64,000 nucleotides of DNA from Ailanthus altissimus (Eukaryota > Streptophyta > Magnoliopsida > Sapindales > Simaroubaceae), in assembly GCA_946807835.1 (NCBI GenBank), contig OX327686.1:14012001-14076000 (forward strand), in the 5' to 3' direction. Below the pieces are notes generated by a model. That model saw only the letters and a list, made by a program, of their open reading frames with translations, was not told the origin of the DNA and did not search any database. The position numbers and the translations under genes are program-made. Shown here in pieces: positions 12,195 to 23,772 of the stretch; the stretch's first letter is position 1, and each line of letters starts with the position of its first letter.

Positions 12195-13379
12195 TTAGCA
12201 GCCTAGCCAATCTCCTCCGGACCCGAAAATTGGAGCCAATGAATTGAGATATGAAGCAGAATTACTAACAGTCCAGAAATCCTGCATCATTTCGTCAGAG
12301 AAGACTAGAGGTTGCTGTGAAGATGGCGATAATTCGTTGCTGTTACTGTTACTAGCAGATCCACAAAAGTTCGAGAACTCGGAATTAAGAAGATCCGATA
12401 AGCTGAACTCACCCATGTTGAAGTCTATCATCAAATCCGATGGATTAATACTTTCTGGCAATGAGGATGACCCTTGAACATGATGATAGGTGTCAGATTC
12501 GATTGGTTTATTATCTAACGAAGAGTCTATATCTAACATTGAAGAAGCTCCGGCCTCTGTGGTGGTGCCAAAAAGCTGAGTAGTCTTTTGTGACTGTGGG
12601 TTTATGAAAACCTTACAGCACTTAATTGCCTTGGTCCTGATGACATGTGGCTCCATTTTCCGTGGTGACTTGGACACTTTTGGGGACAAAAGATTCTCGG
12701 CCTTCTTCATATTTTCTTGCTTACGCTCAATAGAGAAACTCAAAGCTGATGAGTGATGCTGATCTTTAACCTTTTTCCGTAAGTTGGTGTTCCAGTAGTT
12801 CTTTATTTCATTGTCTGTTCGTCCTGGAAGCCTCCCAGCTATCAAACTCCATCTACACAATTAATCATCATAAACCCAGATGCTTCATTATTATTATTAT
12901 CATCATCATCAAGGAGAAGACAGAAAGAATTAAAATCATGTACATTTGTGAAATTAAAAAGCAAAAGCAAAAGCGAAACAAAAACAAGAACCTGTTTCCC
13001 AAGAGTTTGTGAAGCCTGATGATGAGCTCTTCTTCATCTGGAGATATATTTCCTCTCTTGATATCTGGCCTCAGATAATTCAACCATCTAAGCCTACAAC
13101 TCTTGCCACATCTTTTTAGACCTACATGTACAAAACCCATTTTTGATACCTTCTCAATTACCCCTCTTTGATTGTTATGAAATTGTCAACCATAATCAAA
13201 GCAAATTAAAAACGAAGAGCTACATATGTTTCTTCTGAAAACTCACCAGCTCTTTTGGGGAGATTTCTCCAGCTGCCTTCGCCATGTTCAGTAATGTAGT
13301 CTGCGAGAATTTTGTCTTCACCAACAGTCCAAGCACCTCTGTTCAAGCCTTCTTTAGCGCAACACGGGCTTCTCCCCAT
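12195..13379 (-). CDS. R2R3-MYB transcription factor, TT2/proanthocyanidin-regulator-like (306 aa)
   Basis: Three exons, 13379-13247, 13121-12992 and 12852-12195, are joined at GT/AG introns of 125 and 139 bp. The middle exon is 130 nt, the standard size for plant R2R3-MYBs, and the joined frame is open for 306 codons. The start is [18 protein letters not shown]2 Trp residues are W17, W37 and W57. R3 has Ile70 in place of the first Trp, then W89 and W108. Residues E76-R95 fit the bHLH-interaction motif [DE]Lx2[RK]x3Lx6Lx3R exactly. A conserved-looking C-terminal block [14 protein letters not shown] sits at 158-171, then Ser-rich acidic sequence ends in GDWLGC. In the known family these nuclear factors pair with bHLH and WD40 partners to activate flavonoid genes. 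The N-terminus and C-terminal block point to subgroup 5 (TT2-like). The subgroup is inferred, whereas the MYB class is certain. Confidence 0.93.
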
Positions 13380-13483
13380 TTCTCTCTCTTTAACAGATCG
13401 CTCGCTGCTCTGTAGTTCCGATTTTCTTTTTAAGTTCTGCTGCTGGCTGCTTAATAGTGTCTCCTCTGCTGTAGGAAGAGTGA

Positions 13484-13491
13484 TATTTATA
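13484..13491 (-). promoter_or_regulatory. TATA box of the MYB gene
   Basis: TATAAATA on the minus strand lies about 105 bp upstream of the MYB start codon, which would give a 5' leader of roughly 70-80 nt. No other TATA candidate is as well placed apart from the adjacent TA microsatellite. Confidence 0.6.
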
Positions 13492-13495
13492 GCTT

Positions 13496-13519
13496 TATAT
13501 ATATATATATATATATATA
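13496..13519. repeat. (TA)12 microsatellite in the MYB core promoter
   Basis: An uninterrupted run of TA dinucleotides ends only about 5 bp upstream of the MYB TATA box. Length polymorphism here could change core-promoter spacing or provide alternative TATA-like sequence. That effect is inference. Confidence 0.85.
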
Positions 13520-15370
13520 CAATTTTTTATAATATTATATTAAGGTTCAATTTAGTATGAACGTGAAGTAGAAGTATTAAATATAAGTGTTTGATAAACA
13601 ATTAACTGTCGTTGAAAGCAGTATTTAATAAATATTTTATTTTGAAAATTGAGTAAAAACATTTTTATACTAAAGACATCCTAAATTTTAATATTTTGTA
13701 TATCATTGTTATGTCTGTTGACCCTTCTCGTCAAAATAGAGACTAAATTTGCCTTTCATCATTTTTGTATCTGATTTATTTTTATTGTTTAAAAAAGGCC
13801 GAGACATGTGCTATCAGGAACCCTTTGTTCATACAAATCGCAGTAAGACCCATGTTTAAATTTCTAAAATTAAATGGGGATTTCCTTTCCTCTGTTTTTT
13901 TTTAATTTGTCTAAATATATCCAAATCTACCATTAACTTCACATATGATCATCTAATCTCCTCTTCTAGAACTAGAAGTATCATTTAATCAATTAGAAAT
14001 CTGTTGAAAACAAATTTAATACAATTTCACCCAACTACAAAGAGGCTAGCAATTAATCAAAAGAATTTTTTTGTCTTTCTGTTTATTACGAGAGTAAGGC
14101 TTATAGTGTTCTCTATTATTAAATAACATTTTTTATACACTTACTTAAATGATCAAATAATGAAAGGATTTGCAGTGCATTCTAGTAATTTTAGGTTCAA
14201 ATCCCCCTGTTTTCATATTATAAAAAAAAAATTATAATAATTAATAAATTATTTTCGTTCTATCAAGTTATGCCCAAAAGAAAAAAAAAGTATATATCGT
14301 AGGTGAAATTCTAAGAATATTAAGAATATAAACCATAACACCATGTTCATTCTTCAAATTGCATAATTCAAATTTGAATTTTTTTATTTGTGCTTTTTGA
14401 CATACACTAAGAAGAGAAGTTTAAATTAAAAAAAAAAAAGAATATTACATATAACGTAGGAATGTCTACAGAATGCAGATTTAATTATATAACTTTAAAT
14501 CTTCATTTTTTAACATTTGAACATCTACCTTAGAGAATAATTATTTATAGATATATATTTAAAAAATCTCACATTTATATTTTTGCATTTTCTTTTAAAG
14601 TTTTGTCTTTAACAACTCTTTTGCTAGAGATTTTTTTTTTAAAATTTTAAAACAATTGTCGGATGCCCGCATATTTTATTTATCACGACGCATTTTGAAA
14701 TTATATAGCACTTTAAATTCACATTATTAATGTGTAGACGTACGCATCAAAATTATATTTTTAAATAGTAATTTATAGCTGCCATGGTAATAATTATTAT
14801 TATTTACATTCTTCTAGAAAACCCCAGCTAACTTTCTCACACGAGACCCTTGAATGTTTGTTGAACAAAGCAGCCTTCGATATTTTTTTTAAATACAAAA
14901 TTATTATACATGTCAAAATTTTAAAAATTCAATGTTATAAATTAATGTAATATCAATTTTTTATAATTAAAAAAATAAATAAATAAATCTTCATAATTAG
15001 AGAAAAAAAAAATAAATAAATTTTCATAATAAAAAAAATTAATTAATTTAGCGCGACCTCAATCGAATTTAAACTTTAATAATTAAAATACTGACACCAA
15101 TTATTAAATAGTAACAATGGTCGGAAAGCAGCCGTCGACTACGCATGACTATTGAATGAGAGGTACTATCAACGTCTTAAAAAGTAATGTCACTGCCAAT
15201 AAGTTAAAATTTCCACACATCGCAACTCCATGGTCCCCATGTCTCATTCATGTACGTAATACTCTATTTATTTCTCCGACTTGTACGTAAATTGATTGCA
15301 TTATATACACATATGACATACTAAGAGTTTAGCCACTGATTTATGAGAAAAACTTAAAGAGATAATATAT
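13520..15370. other. Upstream region of the MYB gene, no other gene seen
   Basis: AT-rich, with poly-A/T runs and no recognisable domain. GGTTCAAATCC near 14193 resembles an RNA polymerase III box B, but no matching box A or cloverleaf is visible. The distal MYB promoter should lie here. Confidence 0.55.
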
Positions 15371-15384
15371 ATATATATATATAT
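15364..15384. repeat. (TA)n microsatellite
   Basis: A short run of alternating AT marks the transition from the MYB upstream region into transposon-derived sequence. Confidence 0.7.
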
Positions 15385-15564
15385 GTTTTTTTTTAAAGGT
15401 AAGGAGATAAAATTTAATGAGATTATTTAGTAGAATTTTGACACATTATAAAGATTAGTTGGTCCATAATACATTTAGTCCAAGTTCAAGGGGTTAGATG
15501 ATATTTTCCAGCAAAGACAATTCAAAGCAAAATCGATTCGGACAGATTTTGTAAAGTTCGTGAA

Positions 15565-15590
15565 AACTCAAAATGGCGTCGTTTTGAGTT
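15565..15590. promoter_or_regulatory. Inverted repeat around GGCGTC, AAAACGRCGCC-type motif
   Basis: AACTCAAAA and TTTTGAGTT are 9-bp perfect arms around TGGCGTCG. Motifs of the AAAACGACGCC...TTTT type recur in eudicot promoters and LTRs. It precedes pyrimidine-rich, leader-like sequence (CTTCTTCTTCTCGG) and the Copia-B gag remnant, so it may be in the remains of that element's LTR. The LTR limits could not be set. Confidence 0.4.
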
Positions 15591-15989
15591 CAAAAGCATT
15601 TCTTACCAAAACCTTCTCCGTCCTCGCGATTTTTGCAAGCTTCTTCTTCTCGGTTCTATGCAATTCTTCTGGTTTTACACGATTTTTCACATGATTTCGG
15701 GTTTCTAATCAGATTCAAACATCATCATTATAGTCCTTGATCAAAATGAAAACATCTAAGTTTTCCTTTAGCGAAAGAAATCTGAATATGAAATAGTATA
15801 GGAAAAGTCTAAATCAAAGAGTAATTTAGTCCTTATACAAAGAGCATGGGACTAGGGTCTTTAATCACCGTGTTCTTTCTACTTCTTCAAGCATTAACAC
15901 AGAGTAAAAAAAGTGGCATGGAAAAAATATGTTTATCAGAGGTAGATTAGTTAAAAACAAAATAGAAAATAAAGAAAAAGTCTAAGTAG

Positions 15990-16211
15990 AGGATAGTAGA
16001 AGAAAGTGCTTTTTCTATGAAAAAGAAGAGCACGTGAAGAAAAACTACAATGAGAGATTATAAAGATTAAAGAAAAGGGTTCAGAACATGCGAAAGTAGT
16101 AGTGGCAAGTGAAGATTATAAGAGTTTAGAAGCTCTTATAGTCACAACTGATGATACTGAAAACTGGATTTAAACTTAGGTTGCACTTATTATATGAGTC
16201 CACATAGAGAG
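15990..16211 (+). pseudogene. Copia-B gag/protease remnant (5' part)
   Basis: A gag zinc knuckle is readable at about 16005-16050 as CFFYEKEEHVKKNY. The second and fourth knuckle cysteines are now Tyr. It is followed by acidic linker sequence and, after a frameshift, the protease-region block CTYYMSPHREW at the right end. The frame stops exactly where R copy 2 starts (TGGTTATGTGCC), and the same Copia polyprotein resumes at about 18286. The N-terminal gag is missing or unrecognisable. Confidence 0.7.
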
Positions 16212-18285
16212 TGGTTATGTGCCATTTCAAATTGTATGAATATTAATTGTTTAATATTTATACAATAAACATTTCAAACAATATCATTAATAATAAATAT
16301 ATATGGTAATATACTTATAACACTTCAGGTACTGTAAGATCTGGAAGAGTTCAAATCTGGTTTTGATGAGTTTGGACCAACGTTAAGAGTTAACTGTGCT
16401 GAGAGTTATAATTGGTAAGAGTTAGCACTGCTAAGAATTAGCAGGTTATAAGAGGGCGAAATCTAAAGAGTTAGAACCTTATCTGAAATAGTACAAAGAC
16501 TCGGGGGTATACTAGTAATGACATAGTTGTAAAAGGTTGTAAATAATGTTAAGAAATGTTATTGTGCAAATATGTTTTCAAACGTTATATTCATAATCTA
16601 TTTTCAAAGATACGGGTCTGTTGGTAAGAACCTTATTTAATATAGATCAATGTATATCTATACTGGATGATCCAGATAGTTAATCTTAGCAAACCACGAG
16701 CTTAATGGAATCTTGTATAGATATGTGGGTATTTAGTTATGACTGAGTACTGAACAGGCTCAATTTGGATCTCCAATAAACATCCCATAAAGTTCTTAAT
16801 GGATGATCATTTCAAGTTGAGTAGTATTTGTGGTCCTTTAACCTGAGCACCACAATAGATTTGTGAGTGATCCACCATACTTAGGTTTCACACATGTCAA
16901 AGACCTTTTATGGTTTGATCACTGGGTGTCACTAGGTATGGTCTGATGCTCATGAAGTCCGATATGTATAGATATAGGATTCGTCAAGTTATATGGGTGA
17001 GTAGTAAATCCAGATGCTCTAAGATTATATTCCTGAAAGTTTTATAGTCATAAGCAATTCACTTAAGAAAAATATTTTTCGTGTAATAAATAATATTGCA
17101 AAAGTATTTGCGGATATTGTTTATGAGAATACGAATTTAGAGATAACTTCTTGAGTTGAGCATATAGAGACTTGATAGTGATGATCTATGTTTTTGCTCT
17201 TTTAGGATATAAATAACAGAGGGATTATACGAATATATATTAACCTCAACTTGTATGGTTCAACATGCTATTTTGTTATTTCCATAATGTGTGTGTAGGG
17301 CAACATTTATAGACTTATGAAAGAGTTTCATAAGACAAAATAGGTGTGAACCTAAGGAGTCTCACTATATGAAGTGTACTCGTTGTGCACTGAAGAAGCA
17401 CATCGAATTAAATAGTTTAATCTGGAAAGTTCTCAAAAAATCAGAATTATTTAGAGTCTCGTGGAGAGATCATAACGTTTAAGCATTAAGCTCAGAATCT
17501 TGGCAAGTGAGACTTACCATTTTAACCTTTCTATTAAATATCATATTTCATGCCATTAATTTATTAAGGTATGACATATGGCAAGGTTTCATTGGCTTAA
17601 TATATAATTTGTAAATGTTGCAAATTTATATAAATAAAAATGGAATAAATGAAATGAATTTTAACCTTTTGCAGCCATATGAATTTCGACCAATTAGTAA
17701 ATTATTAGTATTGTAACAAATGGCCATTATAATATTATAAGCATGATTTATAATGCTTTTCTCATATCCAAGAGGTGGCCTTCACTTGTTAAATTACTAA
17801 CTTTTTTGGACACTAATTTGCGTTACAAATTGGCCATCATAATACTTTGCCACCAAGCTAACTTATAAGCATGACATGTACATTGTTAAAGCATTGTCAT
17901 GCTAAAGAAGCGTTAGCCACTAATTCAATTGTAATTTGTCTCTTTGTGAGGCCAAGTTAGCTATTTAAGGGCTTCATTTCATTTGTTAGAAAGTAAGACG
18001 AATGTAAGCAAAAAATATAGTAAAGTGCTGAGAGACAAAAAGTGAAGTAAATGTTGCTTCAATCTAAATAATTTCGACGAGTAATAAGGCTACTATTTTA
18101 GCTCAAATAATCTCATTGAGTCCTAAATTAGAACTACGCAAATATGCTTCAAGGATAAGTTCTTTAATATCTCATTAGCGTAATGGGATGTTTATTTATT
18201 TTTTTACTACGTATTTATGCATGTGATGTGTAAATTAAAAAAAAATTAAAAATGTACACGCTCACCCTACATACAGCGCACTTTC
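16212..18285 (+). mobile_element. R-family element copy 2, inserted in Copia-B
   Basis: Homologous to R copy 1 along its length. Shared blocks are CTTATG/CTTACGTGCC at the start, AGAGTTAGC words, TCAAGTTGAGTAGTAT, GGTCCTTTRACCTGAGYACCA, GATCYACCATACTT, GAAGTGTACTCGTTGTGCAC, and finally GCTTCAAGGATAAG-type sequence near the 3' end. It interrupts the Copia-B polyprotein between the protease block and the MHDEIFN/RHVPEFKRN pre-integrase block. A clean target duplication could not be found, so the right boundary is good to about 20 bp only. Confidence 0.75.
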
Positions 18286-19470
18286 AAAGTGCTAATGAAA
18301 AATAACTAGACATGCAAATTAATTAGGATTGAGACTATACCAATTAAGATGCATGATGAAATATTTAACATCTTGAAGAATATAAGGCATGTTCCAGAAT
18401 TCAAGAGAAATTTTATTTCACTAAAAGTTCTAGATGAATCATAATATACTTGGAAAGTTGAGAATGTGTAGATAAAAATTTACAAGTTTTATGTTAATAA
18501 TGAAAGGAACCAAGAAAAAAAGGCCTTTACATTAGAGACAGTTACTTGGAGCATTGCAACAGTAACATATAAGGGATTTGAGGAAGCTGGGTATAGTACA
18601 AAAGACTAAACAATCAGTGAGACTGGATTACTAAAATTAGGCAGTCAATGATTAATTAGTACTGATAAATCCACAAGATTAAATTTCTGCATATTAAGGA
18701 AACCATACAAATGAGTTTCAAGTCAAGCACAAGTAGCGTAATCGTAGTCCTAGAATATGTACATGCTGACATATGGGGACCTATTTCCTTAACAACTCAT
18801 GGAGACAACAAGTATTTCTTTTTCTTAGTGGATGCCTACTCAAGAAAGATATGGATTTTCTTAATTCAAGGATGAAACAATTTATAAATTCAAAGGTTGG
18901 AATATGCTTGTTGAGACACAATTACACAAAAGATTAAAGACACTGAAGACAGATAATGGTATAGAATTTTGCAATAAACTATTGATGACTATTGTAAAGA
19001 ATACGGAATAATGAGGCACATGATAGGTAGGTCAGTCCTAAAAAAAAGAGTTGCTGTAAGAATGAACAAAACTATCATTAATAAAATAAGGTGCATGCTT
19101 TTTGAGCCTTGGTCTGTCTAAACAATTTTTAGGAGAAGCAGCAAGTACAACCTATTATTTGATCAACATAAGTCCCTTAAGTATTTTAAATTTCAAGATA
19201 CTTGAGGAACTATGGATAGAAAAATCTCTGAGTTACAACCATTTGAAAGTATTTAGATACATCGCCTATGCACACCTAAACATTGGTAAATTAGAGCTTA
19301 TGTATCAAAAGTATGTATTCCTTGGGTATCTAGAAGTGATCAAGGTATATAGGCTATGGCTGAAGGAATCAAATAGTGTAAAAATCATTGTCAACGTAGA
19401 TGTTTGGAAAAGAAACAAGATAACAAACCAAAAGAAAAAAAAGAGCTTCAAATTGAAATAGAGTGCCAGC
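18286..19470 (+). pseudogene. Copia-B pol remnant (protease end to integrase)
   Basis: After R copy 2 the Copia reading resumes. Pre-integrase IRHVPEFKRNFISL lies near 18375. Integrase-core sequence around 18750-18860 includes MLTYGDLF and a DAYSRK-like stretch. LKTDNGIEFCNK sits near 18945. The C-terminal FLGYLEVIKVYRLW is in an open frame at 19102-19461. Reverse transcriptase and RNase H are absent, because R copy 3 begins at 19487. Frameshifts and stops are frequent. All layers here are plus-strand. Confidence 0.75.
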
Positions 19471-19486
19471 TTTCAAATATTAAGGT

Positions 19487-20740
19487 TGTGCTTACGTGCT
19501 ATCCTAGATTTGTATAAATATTTGATATCTATACAATGTATATTTGTTATATCGCTAATTACTTCTTAATTATATAGTTTAATGTTTGTTATGCTACAGT
19601 AACTGTATCATCTGAAGGAGTTTAGACCAGGTCTAAAGGAGTACTAAGAGTTAACAAATATTTCAAGAGTTGGAACATTGTCTGTAACAGGACAAAGACC
19701 TTAGAATATGCTTATAATAACATATTTGCAAGAGTTGCAATAAAATATTAGGAGATGTCATTATGCAAGCATGTTCTTGAATATATTGTTTCTAGTCTAT
19801 TTCTATCCACGCAGGTCTGTAGGTAGATTCCATTAATTTACATAGATCAGTGTATGTCTATATTTGTAAGGTATAGATGTCTGTTCCTAACTAACCATGA
19901 TCTTGAAGATTGTATAGGCATACAGGTATTCAATTAGAATTGAATACTGAATAGACTCATGAGGACCTCAATAGACTTCCTATGTTACCGTCAATGAAAA
20001 GTCCTCTCGAGTTGAGTAGTATATGTGGTCTTCTGACCTGAGCGCCATGGTAGGCTTGTGAGTGATCCACTATACTTCAGTTCGATACATATCAGAGACT
20101 TTTTATAGTCTAACTACTAGGTGTCGCTGAGTATGGTTCAATGCTTATGGAGTCCGATGTATGCAGATATGGGATTCATCAGCTCACATAAGGAGTTATA
20201 TATCTAGATGTTCTGAGATAGTATTTTAGGAAAGTCTTATGGCCATAAGCAATAAACCTGAAAAAAAGACTTTCCACAGGGTTAAACAATATGGCAAAGA
20301 TTTTGCTTATATTGTTTAGTGAGATACCAGTCTGGAGATAGGTTTATAGATGAGCACATAAGGATTTGACGGTATTGATCTATGTCCCCGCACATCTAGG
20401 ATATACATTATGGAAGGACTATACATATGCGTTGTGACCTCAGATTGTATGGTTCAACACGCTGATTTGTAATATCTGTGACATATGCGTAGGGAATTAT
20501 TCACAGACTCATGGAATAGTTTTATTTGACAAATCAAGTGTGGACCTAGGGAGTCCCGCGATATGAAGTGTACTCGTTGTGCACTATGGTAGAGTACTGG
20601 ATTGAATTATTTAATCTAGTAATATCCAGCACTACCACGGGAATGCGTATGTGTCCGTATTTAAGTATAATAATTAGTCAATAATTGTTGTTTACTAATT
20701 ATATAATGACACGTGGCACATTGTGGACCATTGGTTGAGT
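19487..20740 (+). mobile_element. R-family element copy 3, 3'-truncated
   Basis: Begins TGTGCTTACGTGCTATCC and follows R copy 1 for about 1.25 kb, through the GTGTACTCGTTGTGCAC block and the ACACGTGGCACATTGTGGACCATT block. It then stops at TTGAGTTT, where sequence becomes chromodomain-Gypsy protease. The last kilobase or so, with the TATA region, is missing. R copy 5 stops at the same family position. Confidence 0.75.
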
Positions 20741-21990
20741 TTTCCTAAGCCAATGGGGACAACGCTCATGTATATTAAAGCCTATGTCAATTACATAAAG
20801 ACTCAAGTGTTGGTTGATACGGACGCTATGTATAACTTCATCAAACGTGCGGAAGTGGAGTACTTGGGCCTTTATGTAGAGAAAGAAGAAGGATACCTTA
20901 AGTCCGTGAATGCGAGAGCCAAGCCGCTAGATGGGGTGGTTCGAGGAGCTGAAATCCACCAAGACAAATGGTACGGTGAGGTAAATTTCTCAATAGCACC
21001 TCTCGATGATTTTGATATGGTGCTAGGAATGGAGTTCTTATGGCAGTATAATGTGGTGTTACTCTCTCAACATAACTACATGTGTATCTTGGAGGGAGGA
21101 CCTCGAAAGATACCAACGATAGACATGCCCAAGGGTGGGCGATCCAAGCCAAACGCCAAAGTCCTTTCCGCAATACAACTAAGGGTAGATGCTGAGTGCA
21201 AAAGAGGGTTACATCCAGCCATAACAACGGGGATGGATGATGAAGCAAAACGGGGAAAAAATGAAATACCGAAGGATATTGCAGAAGTGCTCGGGGAGCA
21301 CAAAGGGGTCAAGCTTACTGCCTTACCGGAAGAACCGCCTTCAAGAGGGAAAATTGAGAGCAAGTTGGAGGTTGAGATTATGCTTCCAACCATAGTGTGC
21401 ATGCCTCAACCGGCGTTGGTAGAGTTGCAGGGGCAGCTCGAGGAGGTGACGGATGCGGGTGTCATCCAACAATCTAAGGCGTCACATGATGTGCATTTGT
21501 AGTACAAGGAGTGGGTCGAAGACAAGCAGTGGTGTGTCAAGCATGGTGCGGGGGACTTGGTGATGGAGACGATACTTCAACCACAATACAAGTTAGCACC
21601 CCCACTTCACAAGGTTCTTGATTGTGGAGATGAGGGGCCAAAGGTTATTGCTAAAAGAGTTGGCAACATCTCTTATAAGGTGGGGATACCTTTGAGATAG
21701 CGGCAGTGGCTATATCAAGTGCATTCCGCAAACTGTTGGAAGCATTACTGTAGAGGTACGGGAGGAGCATAGTTTGACCCACACAATTGGGAACTTTTGG
21801 GGATTTTCACACATCATGACAAATGGGAGAAACCCAGGATGAGCTTTAAGTACTTTGTTTAGTGGAAAGGGTTACCCGATGGAAAAGCAAGCTTGGAACA
21901 CGAGAGCGCACAATTAGAGTTTGAAGAACAAGGTGTACAAGTTCCAACGGAGACGCGACGAAGGCATCGTGTGAATTTGATAGGGGAGAA
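20741..21990 (+). pseudogene. Chromodomain Gypsy (Galadriel-like) remnant: protease fused to integrase tail
   Basis: A 259-codon frame (20723-21502) contains a retroviral-type aspartic protease. Visible blocks are QVLVDTDAMYNFI, with the catalytic DTG changed to DTD, and FDMVLGMEFLWQYN. After the protease the sequence skips reverse transcriptase and RNase H. The frame still ends in a block like the start of the Gypsy RT (ALVELQGQLEEVTDAGVIQ). After a stop come the GDLVM and ISYKVGIP blocks of the integrase C-terminus, then a chromodomain remnant, KYFV.WKGLPDGKASLE. Two internal deletions are therefore likely. The 3' LTR follows directly after the purine tract AGGGGAGAA. It starts against truncated R copy 3, so its 5' half is lost. 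Confidence 0.8.
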
Positions 21991-22511
21991 TGTCACGCCC
22001 CAAATATTCTCAAGCAGTTAGTTGAACATTTGGCGCACGACAAGACCACCAAGAGGGTATTTGACCCATTGTGTGCTACATGGGCTAGAGTTTCTAAAAG
22101 GCCCAATTGACTTGGGTTAAGGCCATATTAATATGATAAGTAGGAGAATATTCTAAAAATAACATATTTTTTGGAATATTTTTATGGTAGGTGGCATCTT
22201 TGAAATATTTTTTTGTATATTCTCTTCTTTAGATGTGGACCATTAAATTATATGAATTCTAGCCGTCCATTATATATAGATTTAGTTATAAATAGATGGA
22301 GCTTTCATTTGAGCAAACCATCCTCCAAACACTCAAGAGTTGTATTTTTATAATTTTGTAATCTCTCTTTAATAATAATATACGAGATCATTCTCTCAAA
22401 CACTTAGTGTGCTTCTTCTTCATCTCTTTCTTTGATTAATTAGGTCTTATAAACTACTTAACATTTGAAAAGTATCTAAAACTACACGGGTTCGAGAATT
22501 AATCCGTAACA
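21991..22511 (+). mobile_element. 3' LTR of the chromodomain Gypsy element (521 bp)
   Basis: Starts TGTCACGCCCC directly after a polypurine tract and ends CCGTAACA, giving the expected TG...CA termini. It has a TATA box at 22287-22294 (TATAAATA) and A-rich polyadenylation-like sequence about 80-100 bp further on. No second LTR is present in the window, so age by LTR divergence cannot be judged. Confidence 0.8.
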
Positions 22512-22823
22512 CTAAACAACAAAGAGGGAAATAAACGACAAGGCTTAGGATAACGAAGAGAAAATATATTTTTTTATCAAAAGATCATTGTAAGGACATA
22601 AATAAAAATGAAGTTGATCTGATTAGTATCTCTTTGATCAGTTAAGCTCTAACACTTCTTAAATAAGCGTTATTGTTTGACAATGACATGAAAGGATTAC
22701 TTTAATCCCTTAAATTGAAGCCAAGTCATGTGTGCATATTTCCTTTTAACCTGTGGTAATGATTATAAGGATACAAACATAATACTTTCATTTTTTCTTT
22801 CCTATTTTGCCCTAATTAATATA
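22512..22823. other. Flanking AT-rich sequence
   Basis: No gene or element was recognised between the Gypsy LTR and the inverted-repeat element at 22824. Confidence 0.5.
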
Positions 22824-22995
22824 GGAATAATACTAAATATTTTGAAATATTATTTTAAAAATAATATGTCAAAAAAATATTAAATAATAAAATAATATAA
22901 AATATAAAATTATTTATTACATTAAATATTTACTTAATACATTATTTTTAAAATATAATTTTAAATATAATTTTAAAATACCTAATATTACTCTT
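22824..22995. repeat. MITE-like AT-rich foldback element
   Basis: The first 40 bp (GGAATAATACTAAATATTTTG...) is an imperfect inverted repeat of the last 45 bp (...AAAATACCTAATATTACTCTT). The centre is AT-rich and there is no coding capacity. Size and structure suit a miniature inverted-repeat element. Superfamily and target duplication were not established. Confidence 0.5.
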
Positions 22996-23328
22996 AATTT
23001 AATCCATAATTTTTCAACCATTACAATCATCTCACCTACTTGTGTATTACACTACGAATATTTATGTGATTCTTGGATTACTGGGCAGATAAATAACTTA
23101 CAATTTTCTCAAAGAGTAGTTAACATTGATCATATTAATCGAACTTTCCATATAATGTTTTTTTTTCTTTAAAGGATTTAGAATGCCAAGAATCTATATA
23201 TTGCTAATGTAAGATTGAAATAACATATAAGAAATGTGATCCATAGCTACAAAGGATATATATTCATAAAAGTAAATTGCAGATAAGTTAACTTTCTTAG
23301 TAAATGTAAGAACTATTAAGCATTTTAA

Positions 23329-23499
23329 TAATGTTACACATTTTAAATTTAGATCTAAATTTTAAATTTTAAATAAGGTGTCAAGTAATCATTGAATGGT
23401 TAATTTTTATAATTTTTAAAATTATTCATTATACTATTTTTCCACCCATAGTTGCTTGGCATCTCATTCAAGATTCAAAATTTAGAATGTGTAACATTA
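23329..23499. mobile_element. MITE, 171 bp with about 20-bp terminal inverted repeats
   Basis: TAATGTTACACATTTTAAAT at the left end is matched inverted by ATTTAGAATGTGTAACATTA at the right end (two or three mismatches). TTTAA occurs on both sides, one base further out on the right, and could be a target duplication. There are no coding sequences. It sits in what appears to be the U3 of the Tat-like LTR. Confidence 0.65.
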
Positions 23500-23504
23500 C
23501 TTTA

Positions 23505-23755
23505 AGCATTTATAGTCACTAAGGGCATTTTTATAAATAAGTATTTTAATAAATGTCTTATTAATCTTTTGTAGGTAGCCTACGACTATAAATAAAAGGC
23601 CAAACCAAACTCACATTTGAGAAGACACTTATATTACATTTATTATCATACTATATTTGTTTTTTACTATAAAAAAATTATTTTCATTATTACTCTTTCT
23701 TATTTTTGGCCAGAATTAACATCAGAATATGGAGATCAAATCTTTGATCTTCTAT
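23505..23755 (+). mobile_element. End of a Tat/Retand-like Gypsy 5' LTR
   Basis: A TATA box (TATAAATA, 23587-23594) is followed by about 165 bp of leader-like sequence. That runs into TGGCACCGTCTATGGA, which resembles the primer-binding site used by Tat-type Gypsy elements (usual form TGGCGCCGTCTGTGG). The left LTR limit is unknown. The short open frame over this region (23617-23817) is translation of the LTR/leader and not a gene. Gag (30690) and pol (52502) of the same lineage follow on the same strand further right, and this is taken as the start of that dismembered element. Confidence 0.5.
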
Positions 23756-23756
23756 A

Positions 23757-23772
23757 TGGCACCGTCTATGGA
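23757..23772 (+). other. Putative primer-binding site of the Tat-like element
   Basis: TGGCACCGTCTATGGA differs from the usual Tat-type TGGCGCCGTCTGTGGG by a few G-to-A-type changes. It fixes the orientation (plus) and the LTR end just upstream. Confidence 0.5.

Noticed and set aside
12244..12477. Plus-strand 77-codon frame in the MYB gene
   Set aside because: Antisense of MYB exon 3, which has full splice and domain support.
14185..14205. tRNA gene or SINE, from GGTTCAAATCC resembling a polymerase III box B
   Set aside because: No box A at the right distance, no acceptor stem and no cloverleaf.
20898..21402. Minus-strand open frames of 108-116 codons opposite the Gypsy protease
   Set aside because: They are antisense shadows of the plus-strand protease frame and show no domain of their own.
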